Shown here: positions 21,660 through 33,853 of the stretch, one piece after another
Layout of the letters: each line of letters opens with the position of its first letter
Numbering within the stretch: the stretch's first letter is position 1
Source of the DNA: Adiantum capillus-veneris
Lineage: Eukaryota > Streptophyta > Polypodiopsida > Polypodiales > Pteridaceae
Length of the DNA: 64,000 bases
Direction of reading: 5' to 3'
Assembly (NCBI GenBank): GCA_014529385.2
Contig: CM043968.1
Coordinates: 29,483,013 to 29,547,012, forward strand
Position numbers and translations under genes: made by a program
The notes under the pieces: generated by a model
Seen by the model: only the letters and a program-made list of their open reading frames with translations
The model's database searches: none
What the model was told of the DNA's origin: nothing

Positions 21660-22288
21660 CCTAGAATAGGGAGAGGTAGCTAGATATTTCAAGAACTCTA
21701 TAACCTGTTGGTTCCCTTGGATTTCCAAACTTGGATGTAATGTGCTAAGTCCATCTTGGAGAGAAGTTGCTAGAAAAGTTAATAACAACGGACTCATTCA
21801 ACTGACCCATTTATGGAACAGGGACAACATAAGATGGAAAGAGGCAAATCAGTTGGCCACATAGTTCATTCTCAATGATACTGAAAGACTGCTGATCAAA
21901 AGAGTTGTCACTGGTCTCAACACTATGCTTATACCTATTTATGGGGCTGAAATTGCTTGGAAAGGTTGGGGCACTAGGCTAAGAGAAGAAACTTCAAAAA
22001 ATCACAAACTAAGGAATTTTATGGAAAACTTATGTACAAATCCAACTAGTTCTCTCCACTCAATAAGTAGTGGCAAAAGCATCGATATGAATCCCATTAC
22101 ACATCAATAGCATGTAACATTTGGCACCCTCCATGGTCCCAAACAATGAATATCTTCATATGGAAGGTGCTATGGGGGGCTCTTCCTACCGAGATCATGC
22201 TATCAACTAGAGGGAATGACTAGGATAGATGCTTAGGTGTCAAGCGGCTAGTGAGGATCCACTTCACTTATTGCAAAACTTTCTTGCT

Positions 22289-22680
22289 GTAATGGCTATT
22301 GCCCGCACAAAAGCAATAGGCATTACGGGAATGATTACCCGCAAACTACCTTACATTATGTGAACATCAAACACATAGAAATAGGATAGAAGATAGTACA
22401 TAGTACACAGGCACAGAACACCTCCTACTTCATTCATATGTAATCCGGACACAGAGTTACAACAGCAGATCTAATGGATAACATAAAGGTAAGTTCCATC
22501 AAAGACAGGCATGCCCTCCATATACAACCGTTGCTCCAGCGCAGATCGGGAACGGTTCACACACTGCTGTCCCATGATATCTTGTGAAGAACTGCCGCCA
22601 CGGCCGTCGCATACCGCATGACTCCTGATCCGCAATGTCCAGACCTCTACAGGACCGCATGTGCGACTTGTTTTGTAACA
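22289..22680 (-). repeat. LTR (3' copy) of the second Ty3-type element
   Basis: A 392-bp repeat with TG...CA ends, matching 32206-32606 apart from scattered differences and a short internal duplication present in the partner. Confidence 0.95.
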
Positions 22681-22714
22681 CCTGGCACGCACGGTGGATC
22701 GCGCAAACCCACAC

Positions 22715-24145
22715 TCAGCCCCTCCGGTTGGAAGGTTCTGGTTGCTGATCTTCGACCTGTTCTGGTGAAGAGGAAATGTCAATGTAGCCATAGCCCCTAA
22801 AATCTGCAGTATGGGCCCGATAGACCTCATCCAAAAGATGTGGATCTATCTCCGTGTGCTCCGGCCAAGGAGCACGGGGAATAAATTGTGTCGGCAAAGA
22901 AATAGACTGCGGCGCCTGCGGCAAGGGAGCAAGAGGCGTATGTAGAGGATAATAGCGAGAGAGGTATCTATTGAGAGCAGACCAAAATGGAGGACATGGG
23001 GGTAGACTCAGGGATAAAGAATGAGCCAAAGTCTCCACCCAAAAACACACCCTATGCCGCTCCTTACGAAATCGACGAATCATTTTTTGCAAACGAGATA
23101 CATGAGACTGGGCCTCAACACAATCCTCTATAGCTTGCGCCCAATCAACAATATCAAAACCTTCTTAAGTGTTGGATGACTCAGCTTGCTGCATCACAAC
23201 CTGCTGAGTTGGTGGTTGTGCTCTCACCTCAGCAGATAACCGTGTGCTCCAGCTCTGTAGTTGATTTTCCAAAAAGATGTGGAGATCCTGTTGCATCTCC
23301 ACTGCCAATGCATCCAAATCATTCATATTGATCATGACATCACGAGGATGCGAGGCTAAGTATGAGGCAAGGCTATGCTGCGTTCGTAATTGAAGCAATT
23401 CCTCCTGAATGGAAGCCACAAATGCAGCATTAGCCTCCCTAAGCGTTTGTATTTCTTCATTTTGCTGGCGAGCTGTTGCAGTCAAATCTTCATTTTGATT
23501 GGTCAAATCGGTAATGCGAGCCTGCAAAGCCATTACCTGCATTTCCAGCTCATTAACTCTACCCTCTCATGCAAGGGCTGGCCACGCAACACGAATAAAC
23601 TTCGCAAGTCTGTTCAAAAAAGTGCCACACGCCTGTATTTGGTCAACAGGGTTTGCTGATGTTGCCTCCCATGGTAGCACTGCGAGAAGAGCACCTCCCG
23701 TCAAAACAGCAGTATTGGTGCTTCCAGAAGTTTCTAGTTGCGAGGGAATGTCCGCAGCCGAAGAGACAGTCCTAGGCGGAGTAGCAATTGCCACCCTCTC
23801 CTGCATTCGGCGTCTCCAGCATGCCACCGCAGAATCCTCCGGCATAGGAGATGCAGTCGGAAGAGGTAGTGTAGAAAACTGTTGTTCCTCCCGTCCGCGC
23901 TTGTGGGTTGCTGGTCCTGCAGTGGCCATCTCTTGTGCTCCAGAGGGTACCACTGTAGTCGATGGACCCGACAAATCCTCAGTGCCAACATTCTGTTGTG
24001 TTTCCCGCCCAGCAAGAACTACCAAACTCTGGGTTTGCGACAGAGTTGCAATAGTCCCTTGGGCCACCAATCTGTCATTTTCAAAATGGCATAGAGGACG
24101 TAGGGCGAGAGGGAAAACTTCTCTTAAGGAAAAGATCAGTGTCAA
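22715..24145 (-). CDS. post-pol open frames of the second Ty3-type element (fossil, function unknown)
   Basis: Three successive minus-strand open frames (23567-24145, 23165-23542, 22715-23092) lie between integrase and the 3' LTR. The middle one is a clear coiled coil (ARITDLTNQNEDLTATARQQ, NEEIQTLREANAAF). The others are Pro/Ser/Thr-rich with no domain I recognise, and I see no obvious transmembrane segment. Tat and Athila lineages are known to carry extra frames in this position. Confidence 0.5.
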
Positions 24146-24559
24146 TAGTTGGCCGACTTTTGTGTTGGTTGGGGTGTTTCACCCCAACTGTGCCACAACT
24201 CCATCATTGGGCAAACAACAACACCTTGAAATTCTTTCTTCTGTCAGCTGAATCTGTTGGTTATTAAGCTCCACCATATCTCCAGCAGCCAGTTGCTCAA
24301 TCAAACCTGCAGCCTACGGGTGAACAGGTATCCCTTGCCAATCCAAGTTGGAGAACACTCGCAGCCGCAAATATTGCAGCCGGACATCCACTCAGCGAAG
24401 CGCTAACTGCTGGACTGGAGTAAAGGGGATGCATTGCACAAGAGAAGCCGTCATGGCGAAGATGAGATGCAGGAGCAGGAATACTAAGCTAAGAACGCGC
24501 TGTCGAGAAATTTGCGGTCTTGCCGAGAAAGCACTGGGCTTATGGCTATGAGAGTTTGT

Positions 24560-26500
24560 GAGAGAACATAAAAAAACTATATGAAGGAGTTAAACCATAG
24601 ATGCCATGAAGACTAGGGTTTGGACGGAAGTGCAATCAAAGAAGTCCCACTCTTTCTCTCTTGCACTCACACACACAAAGAAAGAACACAAAAGAGAATG
24701 TCAAAATAACACAAAGATGAAAACATCAAGGCTATGGTCATATCGTATCATGGGTAGTATGAAAGGGTTAATAGATGAGTTAATGGAATTCAATCTTGGC
24801 TGACCAAATAGGCTACGAATTGTTCTTTGGAGTTGTAGTTTTGTGCTTACCATAATATATATATTTTGTTTAGTGATTGGGATTAATTGTGTATACAAAT
24901 ACTCTTAGTTCATAGCAAGATAACTACGCTTACGTCAAAAGAAAAGTTATAGTCTATGAGAGGTAGTATAATGGGATCCGGTAATAGAAGTATTTCATTG
25001 AGCCTTTCTGGGCCAAAGAGAAACACTATACGTTGTTGAAAGTGTATTTTATGGCTAATCCATAAGTTAATTCTAATAGATTGTACAGAGTGAAAGCGAT
25101 AGAAATTATCATCATGTGGATTATTCATCTAGGATAACTCTAGTATGTGTAAAATGTAGATATGAGAGAAGTGAAGAGATGAGAAGTTTCCCTCCCAAGC
25201 CCTATTCTTGCCCGTAGGCAATAAAGATACTGTGGGGAGAGATGTACCTGTAGCAAAGAGAACATAGAATTTGTAGAGAGGATGAATTACTAAGAATGAG
25301 AGAGATAGGTTTGGTTAAGGAGATGAGATTAGATATATATATATATATATATGTCGGATTAGAGATGAAAAAGAAAACAACAAGAAATCAAGAAAACATC
25401 AATGTAGAACACATCTTACTTGACAAACCCTTCGGCACCATTATTGATGGAGAGAGAAGAAGAGGGGAGAACTCCACTTTGATTGATACTCCAAGTGCAA
25501 GACCTTCTTTGATTAGAGTTGATCTTCCAAGGATAGCGTACAAGAATGGCTAGTCTTCCTCTAGGAGAAAGTGTAGGCTTGGGCTTATGTTAATGGCTAA
25601 GTACAATTAGGCATTACTACTCACTCCCTCAAGAATTCCTCTCATCAATGGCTTGAATGCTTGAGTTCTTTTTCAAGAAAGAAGATGTCCCCTTTTATAG
25701 GTGAAGGGAACCCCCAAGGGTTTACACAAGAAGAGAGGAGCCAGTGTGAATAGAAACTGGAAAAGTTGGAAATGAGCTGTCCCTGCATGATGTGGGCAGA
25801 TTGGGGTCCAGTATTTTGATCATATCTCCTTAACCGTGGCTCCAAATAAAAAAGTAAAAATATGGGCAAAAACTTCAGCTCATTAACTACGATTTTCATT
25901 TTAAAATCATTTTCCAATTCGGATTGGAACCTTGTGTAAAAAATTCATCAAAATAGGGTCCATTTCTGGCAGCAAAAGTCTTCCTGTGGTCCCCTTAGCT
26001 TAAACTTTCATTTGATTCCAAAGGACACCTCATGCCATATGAAAGCATGACATTGCTCATTGACAAAGTTTTGTAATCATGTTTGCAATAATTCATTAAA
26101 ATAAGTGTATCTTTGAAATCATGCCACCTAGTGTCCCACTAGGGTTTGATTCCCTTCTAGTAGCTATTTAAAAAGAAATATAAGAAATATAAGAAAAATA
26201 TGAAAAATACATAGAATATATATATATTGGAGTATTTACCCTAGATATAGGATCTAGCTAGGGTGTGAGATAATAATGAGATAGTAGAAATAAAGAATCA
26301 ATGCTTTTTGTCCCAAGTTAAAGAGGCGGAGCTATTGACGCTTTCCCAAAGTATTTTTTTTATGGTAAAGTAAGAATAGGTTACCCTTGAGATAAATAAT
26401 AGGATGAGATAGAAAGCTTATTATTATACTTAAATATGCATATGTACATTATAGGAAAGATAATTATGTATCTAAAAAATTACAAGATAACTCTTGTAGG
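24560..26500. other. AT-rich non-coding stretch inside the second Ty3-type element
   Basis: About 1.9 kb between integrase and the post-pol frames. It has (TA)n and A-rich runs (25331-25351, 26165-26230) and no coding signal. It could be an old insertion within the element, but I found no clear terminal repeats or target duplication. Confidence 0.45.
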
Positions 26501-26637
26501 ATGCGTTCCCACTATGTATGTGTCACAGCACGATAGCGCGATACACGAAACAGGAGAAGCACAAAAACAATCTTCTGCATGTAGTAACCCTCTCACAATG
26601 AGTTCCCAAAATAGGGCGAGCCACAGAGTCGCAACCA

Positions 26638-27769
26638 TCATAGCTCATTTTCCGCTTTTCCAAGATTGCATGCAAAAGAATCCCCAATCATTATTAGGGC
26701 GGCTTCCGGCTCTTGTACCACAGCAAAGGGGCACTGAATCGGGGTAGGTGAAACATAATGGTGCAGTCTGAAACCATTGACCGGTACAAAAATTACCTCC
26801 CCTCGCAAATCCGCCAAATAAAAAGAGATGGGCCCACATGCTTGAAAAATCCAGAATGGTCCTAACCACCGTAATTTAAGCTTCCCAGGCATCTTCCCAA
26901 GGCGGGAATTAAAGACAAGGACCAACTGTCCCCAAACAAATTGCCGTGCTTTCGGGCAATCCAGCCATTTTTTCCGCCTGGACTGCAGATCCTGTAGCAC
27001 CGCAAAGCTATGCAACCGCTCTCCGTCTAGTTCTTACAAAACATCCAAACGATAAATAACAGAATCTTCTGGAAGAAGCCGATCCGCAATCAGCATCCGT
27101 AGACTCGGAATCACATGCTCCACTGGGGTGATTGCCTCCATGCCAAACGCCAACTTAAAAGGAGTCAATCCTGTTGCCACTTTATAAGCTGTTCGATAGG
27201 CCCATAAGGCGGAAGGAAGTTTCACATCCCAATCTGTTCTATGCATATTCACTAACTTTGTTAATATCTGAATCAATTGCTTATTAGTTGATTCTGCTTG
27301 CCCATTCGCCTGAGGATAATATGGAGAAGATTTCCTGTGCAATACAAAATAAAACCGTAGCATTCTCTCCATCACCTTATTCAAAAAATGACTTCCCCGA
27401 TCACTAACCAGCTCAATAGGGCGGCCATATCTGGAAAAGATATCCTTATATAAGCACCCAACCACAGAAATTGCAGTATTATCTCTCAAGGGCCATGCCT
27501 CCACCCATTTGGTAGCGTAATCGGTGGTTGTCAAAATATACTTATTACCCGTGCGAGCTACAACTGGTTTAAAAGGTCCAACGAAATCCAATCCCCACTT
27601 TTGAAAAGGCTCTAAGGGCAAAACTGGCTGAAAAGGCATCACAATGTTGCACATAATTTCTCACATCCTGAAACAATGTAGGCCACCATAATCTGGATTG
27701 GAGAACCTTTCGAGCCGTGATTAATGCTGCAAAGTGGCCTCCCGCAATACCGGTATGGACTTCCTCCAA
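26638..27769 (-). CDS. integrase of the second Ty3-type element (fossil)
   Basis: The minus strand encodes the zinc-binding region near SRLWWPTLFQDVRNYVQHC, the core WGLDFVGPFKPV, TTTDYATKWVEAWPL, VSDRGSHFLNKVMERML and SPYYPQANGQAESTNKQL. A C-terminal GPF/Y-type module follows (GKLKLRWLGPFWIF). It belongs to the element at 22289-32606. Confidence 0.9.
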
Positions 27770-27784
27770 AACCGCTTCCTGCTC

Positions 27785-29022
27785 CTATGGTAGCACACAT
27801 CTGAGTAATACATCCGCCACCGTACGATAATAGAGCTTCCCCATAATAATCTCAAAATTCCTGCTTCTGATAGCCATACGTTTCCTCTGATGGTGGCTGG
27901 ACAAGAAGGAAGGCATTTCGCCACTGTCGAGGAAATGAAACATCTCCTCATACCATGTCCATGGGATGTAGGGATGACCCTTTCCCATTGCGGAACTGCT
28001 GTATCCTCTGCAACCACACCTGTTAGAAACAGAGACGTGTCCGGAAATTCATCAGCTACACCCGTCGGCGGCTCACCGGAATCTAACCCGGATAGGTAGT
28101 CAGCCACCGCATGCTGAGCCCCTAGACGATGTATGACTTCAAAGTCAAATTCCTACAGCAAAAGCACCCATCTGGCCAATCTTCCCGTCAAATTCCGTTG
28201 ACGTACAAGGTATAAAAGAGCCGAATGGTCCACATGGAAGAAAAAACGTCGACCCAACAGATAGTGCCAGAATTTCTTCACTGAATAAATCATCCCTAAA
28301 CATTCCCTGTCGGTTACTGAATAATTCCTTTCTGCGGATGATAATCATCTGCTCGCATAATAGACAGGTCGGAACCATCCTTGACTTTCTTCCTGCATCA
28401 ACACACTGCCAATAGCTCGATCCAAAGCATCCACAAACACATGAAAATACTGACCCCAATTCGGAGGAAGCATAACCGGAGCTTTGGATAGTTGAAGTTT
28501 TAATCTCCGAAAAGCCAGATCACATTCCTCCGTCCATTCAAAATCTATAGCATGCGCTGCCTGAGTAATCGGGATTGCCAAATGCGCGACAAACCGCAAA
28601 TGCCTCCCATGCCAACAGGCTTGACCCAGGAAAACCTGACACTGTTTCTGGTTCATCCGTGGAGGTGCTTCCATAATTGCGGCTATTTTATCCGGATTCA
28701 GGGAAATACCATCCTCAGAAATTATATGCCCCAATAGCCTGCGAACATCAAATGCACACTTTAAAGGATTCAAACTGAATTTTACCTCTCTGCATTTCAT
28801 AAAGCATAACCGTAATTGCTTCAAGTGCTCTAATTGCGCTCCAAAAACACTGAGATCATCCATAAAAATTCTCATAAAATCCGTCAAATAAGGACCAAAA
28901 ATTTGAAACATATCCCTTTGAAAAGTTGAAGGCACATTCCCCAATCCAAACCACATCACTGTGCAAGCAAACACACCCCATGCGGTAATAAAAGCTGTTT
29001 TTGGCTGATCCCGCAATGCCAT
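27785..29022 (-). CDS. reverse transcriptase and RNase H of the second Ty3-type element (fossil)
   Basis: The minus strand shows TAFITAWGVFACTVMWFGLG, NVPSTFQRDMFQIF and the catalytic FMDDLSVFG, then LLGHIISEDGISLNPDKIAA and the connection to RNase H (VFVDALDRAIGSVLMQEE). These are Ty3-type hallmarks. Confidence 0.88.
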
Positions 29023-29197
29023 TCTTATTTGTTTATATCACTAATTAACCCATCCAAAAAATTATACATCTCATGTCCTGCTACATCATCCAAAATGGAA
29101 TCCAAGAATGGAAGAGGAAAAGGATCTGGAACAGTAGCCTCATTCAATTTTCGGTAATCCACACAAATTCGGATTTGCTTGTTTTTCTTTGGTACAG

Positions 29198-30586
29198 CTA
29201 CGATTGGAGAAATCCACTCCGGATTATCAATAGGGGTAATAAACCCACCTCCAAAAGACGATCAATTTTCGTCTTAACTTGCTTTGCCACATTCGGATTC
29301 ATCCTATATGAGTGCCGCTTCACTGGCACTGCAGCCGGTTTCAAATTTATCGTATGCTGATAAAACTTAGGATCCAATCCCTGCATATCCGCATATTCCC
29401 ATGAAAAAACATCCTTAAATTCTGTCAGCAACTTAATCAAATCACCTCTGAAACTTGCCTCAAGCTGCTTATTAATGTAGATGGGCTGCGACTCCGCTTG
29501 CCCCCCAAGAAAGACCTTCTCCAATTCATCTTCTTTAACCCTTGTAATTTTCTCCATCTGCGCCTCAAACGCATGTTCTTGCTGAATAACGTCCTCCAAT
29601 GATTCAGGACTTGGGAACACCTGTTGTTGCTTCCCTATTCCTGCTGGAGTTCTTGAAGCCCCCACCAAGTTCCCCTTCGGAATCAGAGAAATATCCGCTA
29701 GATATAAAGAAACCAAATCCGGACTAGCTTTCAGAAATTGCTCCTCTTCATCCTCTTCTAATCCTTCCACCATATTTATTGTTTCTGCTATCACTGGCCA
29801 TGCTGCCTGAACTGGTTGTCTGCATGTTCCCAACATCACCCGCACTTTCCTTCTACCTTTTTTTATTGTAAGCATATTTGCTTCCCAATTATGATTTACC
29901 CTCGCTTGTCGTAACCAGGATCTCCCCAAGATAATGTGATAATCCTGATTATGATCCTCAATATTCAAGACGACTAAGGAAACGGCAAAAGATAATCCCG
30001 CCACATCCAAGACAATGCCCCGAAGTAACCCCACTGGTTGCACTCTTCTTTGATCTGCCATGCGGACTACAAAGGGTGCAGGCTCCCAATCACTGAGTCC
30101 AAAACGCTCACAAGCTGTTTGAGTAATAATGTTTACTCCCGCTCCTCCGTCCAATAGTACCTTGTCAATGTATGTTCCATGGTATCTAACTGAAAGCTCC
30201 GAAATGTGGGTATCTATGATCCTATTTGCCGACAACAGGGCTAAATCATCCTCCTCGCTTTCAACTTTCCCGATGGCGACTTTTCTCAGCTTTGTAGACT
30301 TTTGTCGCAGAAATGCATTATGAAAATTCAGGACCAATTTCAGCAATGAACCCAGAGGTATTTGTATTGGCAACGTGAGGACCTCTTTCCAAACTGAATT
30401 CCAATCCTCATCTTCTCTAATATCATCCTTATTTTCAGCTTTTCCTTCCTTTATTTCCAGGCCCACAGTCAATGGTCTTGATGATTTCAATGTTGTTGCA
30501 GACTGTGGCAACCAAGACACAGTCTTTTTCCGCACTTCTTCCTGAGCTGTCCAATCCAGAATCTTTACATCGGGTGTTGGAACCAC
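29198..30586 (-). CDS. protease region and start of reverse transcriptase, second Ty3-type element (fossil)
   Basis: A 462-codon frame. The protease-like core is DKVLLDGGAGVNIIT, a DGG variant of the usual D-S/T-G, followed by IILGRSWLRQARVNHNWEA. The C-terminal end (FYQHTINLKPAAVPVKRHSY) is the start of the reverse transcriptase. Confidence 0.82.
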   Translation of the reverse strand: MVPTPDVKILDWTAQEEVRKKTVSWLPQSATTLKSSRPLTVGLEIKEGKAENKDDIREDEDWNSVWKEVLTLPIQIPLGSLLKLVLNFHNAFLRQKSTKLRKVAIGKVESEEDDLALLSANRIIDTHISELSVRYHGTYIDKVLLDGGAGVNIITQTACERFGLSDWEPAPFVVRMADQRRVQPVGLLRGIVLDVAGLSFAVSLVVLNIEDHNQDYHIILGRSWLRQARVNHNWEANMLTIKKGRRKVRVMLGTCRQPVQAAWPVIAETINMVEGLEEDEEEQFLKASPDLVSLYLADISLIPKGNLVGASRTPAGIGKQQQVFPSPESLEDVIQQEHAFEAQMEKITRVKEDELEKVFLGGQAESQPIYINKQLEASFRGDLIKLLTEFKDVFSWEYADMQGLDPKFYQHTINLKPAAVPVKRHSYRMNPNVAKQVKTKIDRLLEVGLLPLLIIRSGFLQS

Positions 30587-30805
30587 ATTTTTACCCGATC
30601 ACGTGATTAATGAAACCACTGGATCACACTCCTCCAATCCTTCAATCTGAACCATAGCCACACTAGGTTGTTTCCCTGCAGCGCGTTCGTGCTTCTTCTG
30701 ATCATATTCCATAGTTTCAGTACACTCGGATCGCCAGTGCCCATCCCCAAAACAGAAAAGGCATGTCTTGGGGCGATTAGGATCTCGGCCACCTCTTCCG
30801 CGACC

Positions 30806-32161
30806 TCATCCTCCTCCTTGACCCCGTCCTCCTGCTTGACCTTGCAAAGGCGTCTCTGATATATGAGCATGAGCCATCGCCACAGTATTCTCTTGTCCCT
30901 GTCCTATCTGTGGTTGTTGCCATGAAGAAGAGTCTCCTCGACTCCGACGACCCTGACCACTGAAATAACATTCCACTGTATTATGAGTATTGGTCATACA
31001 AATCGAACACCATTTCTGATTCTTTGCGCACTCTTGAGCAGCATGGCCCGGGTTCCGACACTGGGTACACCATAGTTCCTTCAGAATTTTAGCCACCGCA
31101 GCAGATTCCGACGATCCGGATGAAACACCTTTCCTGTGACACTGGGATTTTTTCCGAGGTGTCTCTTCCGACTCTTTCCCCGAATCGTTGCTGCCTGAGT
31201 CTGAAGAGTCTAATGCTGCGAACGCCGACTCCGAACTATCACTGCCGCTGTCTTGCGACTTCCGATGAGATTTCTTCTTGTCTTTTTTCTTTGATTTCTT
31301 TGGGGATTCCGTATCCTCTAAAGCTTCTCCTGCTACTACAGCCCTAGCAATTACATTATCCAGTGGAGTAGTTACCTTATCAACTGTTGCCATAGAAGTT
31401 CTGAGATCCTTGTTGAGCCCTCGCAAAAAATAATCATTCAGCACTTTTTCTGCCGGCCTTTGTGCCTGAGGTACCCTCTGCAAAAGCATCCGAAATTTTG
31501 CAGCGTAATCCTCCACTGGCAATGACTTCTGCCGCAGCGTTCGAAGCTTTTCCAAATGTTGAGGAACTGTCTTTTCCATTCTAAACCTTCGTAAGAACGC
31601 TCTGGATCCTTCAACATATGTCTGAAAATGATCATCAGGGTATTCGGACAACCATTTCGCATCTTTCCCCGAGATTGTAGATTCAAACATTGATTGTTGA
31701 TGGAGAGGAATCACCACCCCATGATGATTCAATCCATAAGATTTATTGAATTGGCGCAAATGTGCATCAGGGTCTTCTCTCGAAAGACCTCGGAACTGAC
31801 TATACTTAATCTGAGGATGTGCCATCATCCCTTGCCCAATTGTACCTCCTCCCGGAAAAAGTTGTCGAGCACTAGGAGGTGGGGAAAGTGATAGAGACAC
31901 CCCCGGACTGCTTATTGGAGACGGTGGTGGAGCAACTGATGTGGGTGAGGGTGAACATACGACAGGAGGACATGACTGACTGCGTGGAGAACGCCTTGCC
32001 TGCCGCAACCGCCTCCCACGCACCGAGCTTGGTGATGGAGATATAGATTCCTCAGCCTGCGGCGGTGAAGAAAAAACAAATTCATCTAAACCGCCTCTCC
32101 TCCGACGTCTTCCTACAATTGGAACCACAAGGTCAGGCGGACCCTGCAACTTAGTGCGCAT
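30806..32161 (-). CDS. gag of the second Ty3-type element (fossil)
   Basis: A 451-codon frame starting next to the 5' LTR. It has a Pro/Ser-rich N terminus, a retrotransposon gag domain (EDPDAHLRQFNKSYGL, FLRRFRMEKTVPQHLEKLRT), a Ser/Lys-rich linker and two CCHC knuckles (CTQCRNPGHAAQEC and CSICMTNTHNTVEC). Confidence 0.9.
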   Translation of the reverse strand: MRTKLQGPPDLVVPIVGRRRRRGGLDEFVFSSPPQAEESISPSPSSVRGRRLRQARRSPRSQSCPPVVCSPSPTSVAPPPSPISSPGVSLSLSPPPSARQLFPGGGTIGQGMMAHPQIKYSQFRGLSREDPDAHLRQFNKSYGLNHHGVVIPLHQQSMFESTISGKDAKWLSEYPDDHFQTYVEGSRAFLRRFRMEKTVPQHLEKLRTLRQKSLPVEDYAAKFRMLLQRVPQAQRPAEKVLNDYFLRGLNKDLRTSMATVDKVTTPLDNVIARAVVAGEALEDTESPKKSKKKDKKKSHRKSQDSGSDSSESAFAALDSSDSGSNDSGKESEETPRKKSQCHRKGVSSGSSESAAVAKILKELWCTQCRNPGHAAQECAKNQKWCSICMTNTHNTVECYFSGQGRRSRGDSSSWQQPQIGQGQENTVAMAHAHISETPLQGQAGGRGQGGG

Positions 32162-32205
32162 GCATACTCAATGCAGGTCGTCCATCACGCATCGTGGTCG
32201 CCAGA

Positions 32206-32606
32206 TGTAATGGCTATTGCCCGCACAGGAGCAATAGGCATTACGGGAATGATTACCTGCAAACTACCTTACATTATGTGAATATCAAACACATAGAAAT
32301 AGGATAGAAGACAGTACACAGTACACAGGAACAGAACACCTCCTGCTTCATTCATATGTAATCCGGACACAGAGTTACAACAGCAGATCTAATGGATAAC
32401 ATAAAGGTAAGTTACATCAAAGACAGGCATGCCCCCCATATACAACCGTTGCTCCAGCGCATATCGGGAACGGTGCACACACTGCTGTCCCATGATATCT
32501 TGTGAAGAATTGCCGCCACAGCTGCCGCATACCGCATGACTCCTTATCCGCAATATCCAGACCTCTGCAGGACCGCAGGACCGCATGTGCGACTTGTGCC
32601 GTAACA
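32206..32606 (-). repeat. LTR (5' copy) of the second Ty3-type element
   Basis: A 401-bp partner of 22289-22680. The adjoining 32191-32203 reads TGGCGACCACGAT on the minus strand and is the likely primer site. I do not assign the tRNA. Confidence 0.93.
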
Positions 32607-32720
32607 CTTGCTACAAGCAATCTCGGGAGAAAATTTTGTAGATGGATATAGAAGACTTGGAAGCTCTTGTTTTTTAAGAATGACCTACTCTTTGGGAGGT
32701 AAGATCTAGAGGAACCAAGT

Positions 32721-33853
32721 CACCATTGTGCCAGAAAAGATTCTTGCACCTTGTTGGACATTCCGCAAGCTTGGTGGCTACACATGGGAACTAGCTTGAC
32801 AGTGTAACAAAGTTGCCTCGACTTTAGAATGGGGAAATAATTTGAGTCACTTCAAGGATTCCTCCCGCAATTGGTCCCCATGGCTCTCCAAGCATCTATG
32901 GGATGATAGAAGTTGTTGTTGGAAGGATGGGGAGATCATGGTGATGGAATATAAATTGGGGATCTACAAAAGGCTTCTCATTAGTAGACTCTTGGAAGTG
33001 TTGGCATCCTCATGTCCTCTTGTATGCAGATAATAAATAGATTGGAGAGCCTAGCATTGGCCAAAAGACAAAGTGTTCTCGCTTCCCAAGACCCGGAGTA
33101 CAAATAATATGCTGGTGTACCAAGCTGATTGGTTTGCCCCACTCAACAAAATCTGGAAGAAAAACTGGGAAAACGAACGCTGGCAAAAGAGGGTTGCTAC
33201 CATCTGGGAGACTAAAGGGCCGAAATACATAAAGGTATTCATTTGGAAGGTGCTATGGGGAGCTTTTCCCACTAGGGTTAAGGTGCAAGCTAGAGGTCTC
33301 AGCTCAAGAACTTTCTCAGGTTGCAAGTCAGTATTGGAAGACCCCCTCCATCTATTTTGCAAGTACCCTACTTTGGGGGGTCTAGCCGCCAGAGTGTGCA
33401 GGTGGTGGGTAAGGACTTGGAAGATCACCTCTTTTACGGATGACTTGATCTTGGGAGGGCGTGGTATCCAAAGCTAGAAAATTATGATATGCACTCAAAT
33501 GATCACTTTCTGCTACCTGAACCAAGTATGGAAGTCCAGGGAACCTTCAAATCTTTGAAGGCAAACTAGAGGTAGCTCTCTTTGATGATATTGTGCAATC
33601 AAGCATTGAGCTCATTCACATGGTAGGAGCAAGAAGAGGGGTAGCAGAAAATGATCAAGGATGGATGCATAATTTGAGCTATTTAGAACACCCAAGAGGA
33701 TAGCAGGTACTCATTTGGTAGGCGGTCTGGGTACAAGTCTCTGATGGAACCCTAGTCCCCCTCAAGACACATGTTGTGCTTGAGGGCTGTTGTATTCTTA
33801 TCGAGTTAATATAAATTATCTCAACTCACAATTGTGAGTATGACAAAAAAAAA
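32721..33853 (+). mobile_element. L1-like LINE (copy b), 5'-truncated, with poly-A tail and 19-bp target duplication
   Basis: The plus strand encodes a zf-RVT-like segment (GPKYIKVFIWKVLWGAFPT, then SVLEDPLHLFCKYP) typical of LINE ORF2 C termini. It ends at a run of A residues near 33844-33855. The 19 bp before it (32702-32720) and after it (33854-33872) are identical except for one base, an excellent LINE target-site duplication. It lies within an older related LINE (copy a). Confidence 0.8.

Larger units (their letters stand above)
22289..32606 (-). mobile_element. Ty3-type LTR retrotransposon with extra post-pol frames, inserted in LINE copy a
   Basis: Short LTRs (22289-22680 and 32206-32606) begin TGTAATGGCTATTGCC and end GTAACA, and the element is flanked by the 5-bp duplication CTTGC (22284-22288, 32607-32611). 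On the minus strand the order is gag with two CCHC knuckles, protease, reverse transcriptase, RNase H, integrase with a GPF-type module, then a long region with additional open frames before the 3' LTR. No chromodomain is seen, so a non-chromovirus (Tat/Athila-like) lineage is more likely. The LTRs differ at about 5 to 6% of positions by hand count, somewhat older than the chromovirus. The element is broken, with several interruptions in pol. Confidence 0.92.

Noticed and set aside
24560-26500. A nested transposon inside the second Ty3-type element
   Set aside because: Base composition differs from its surroundings, but I found no terminal repeats or target duplication to define it.
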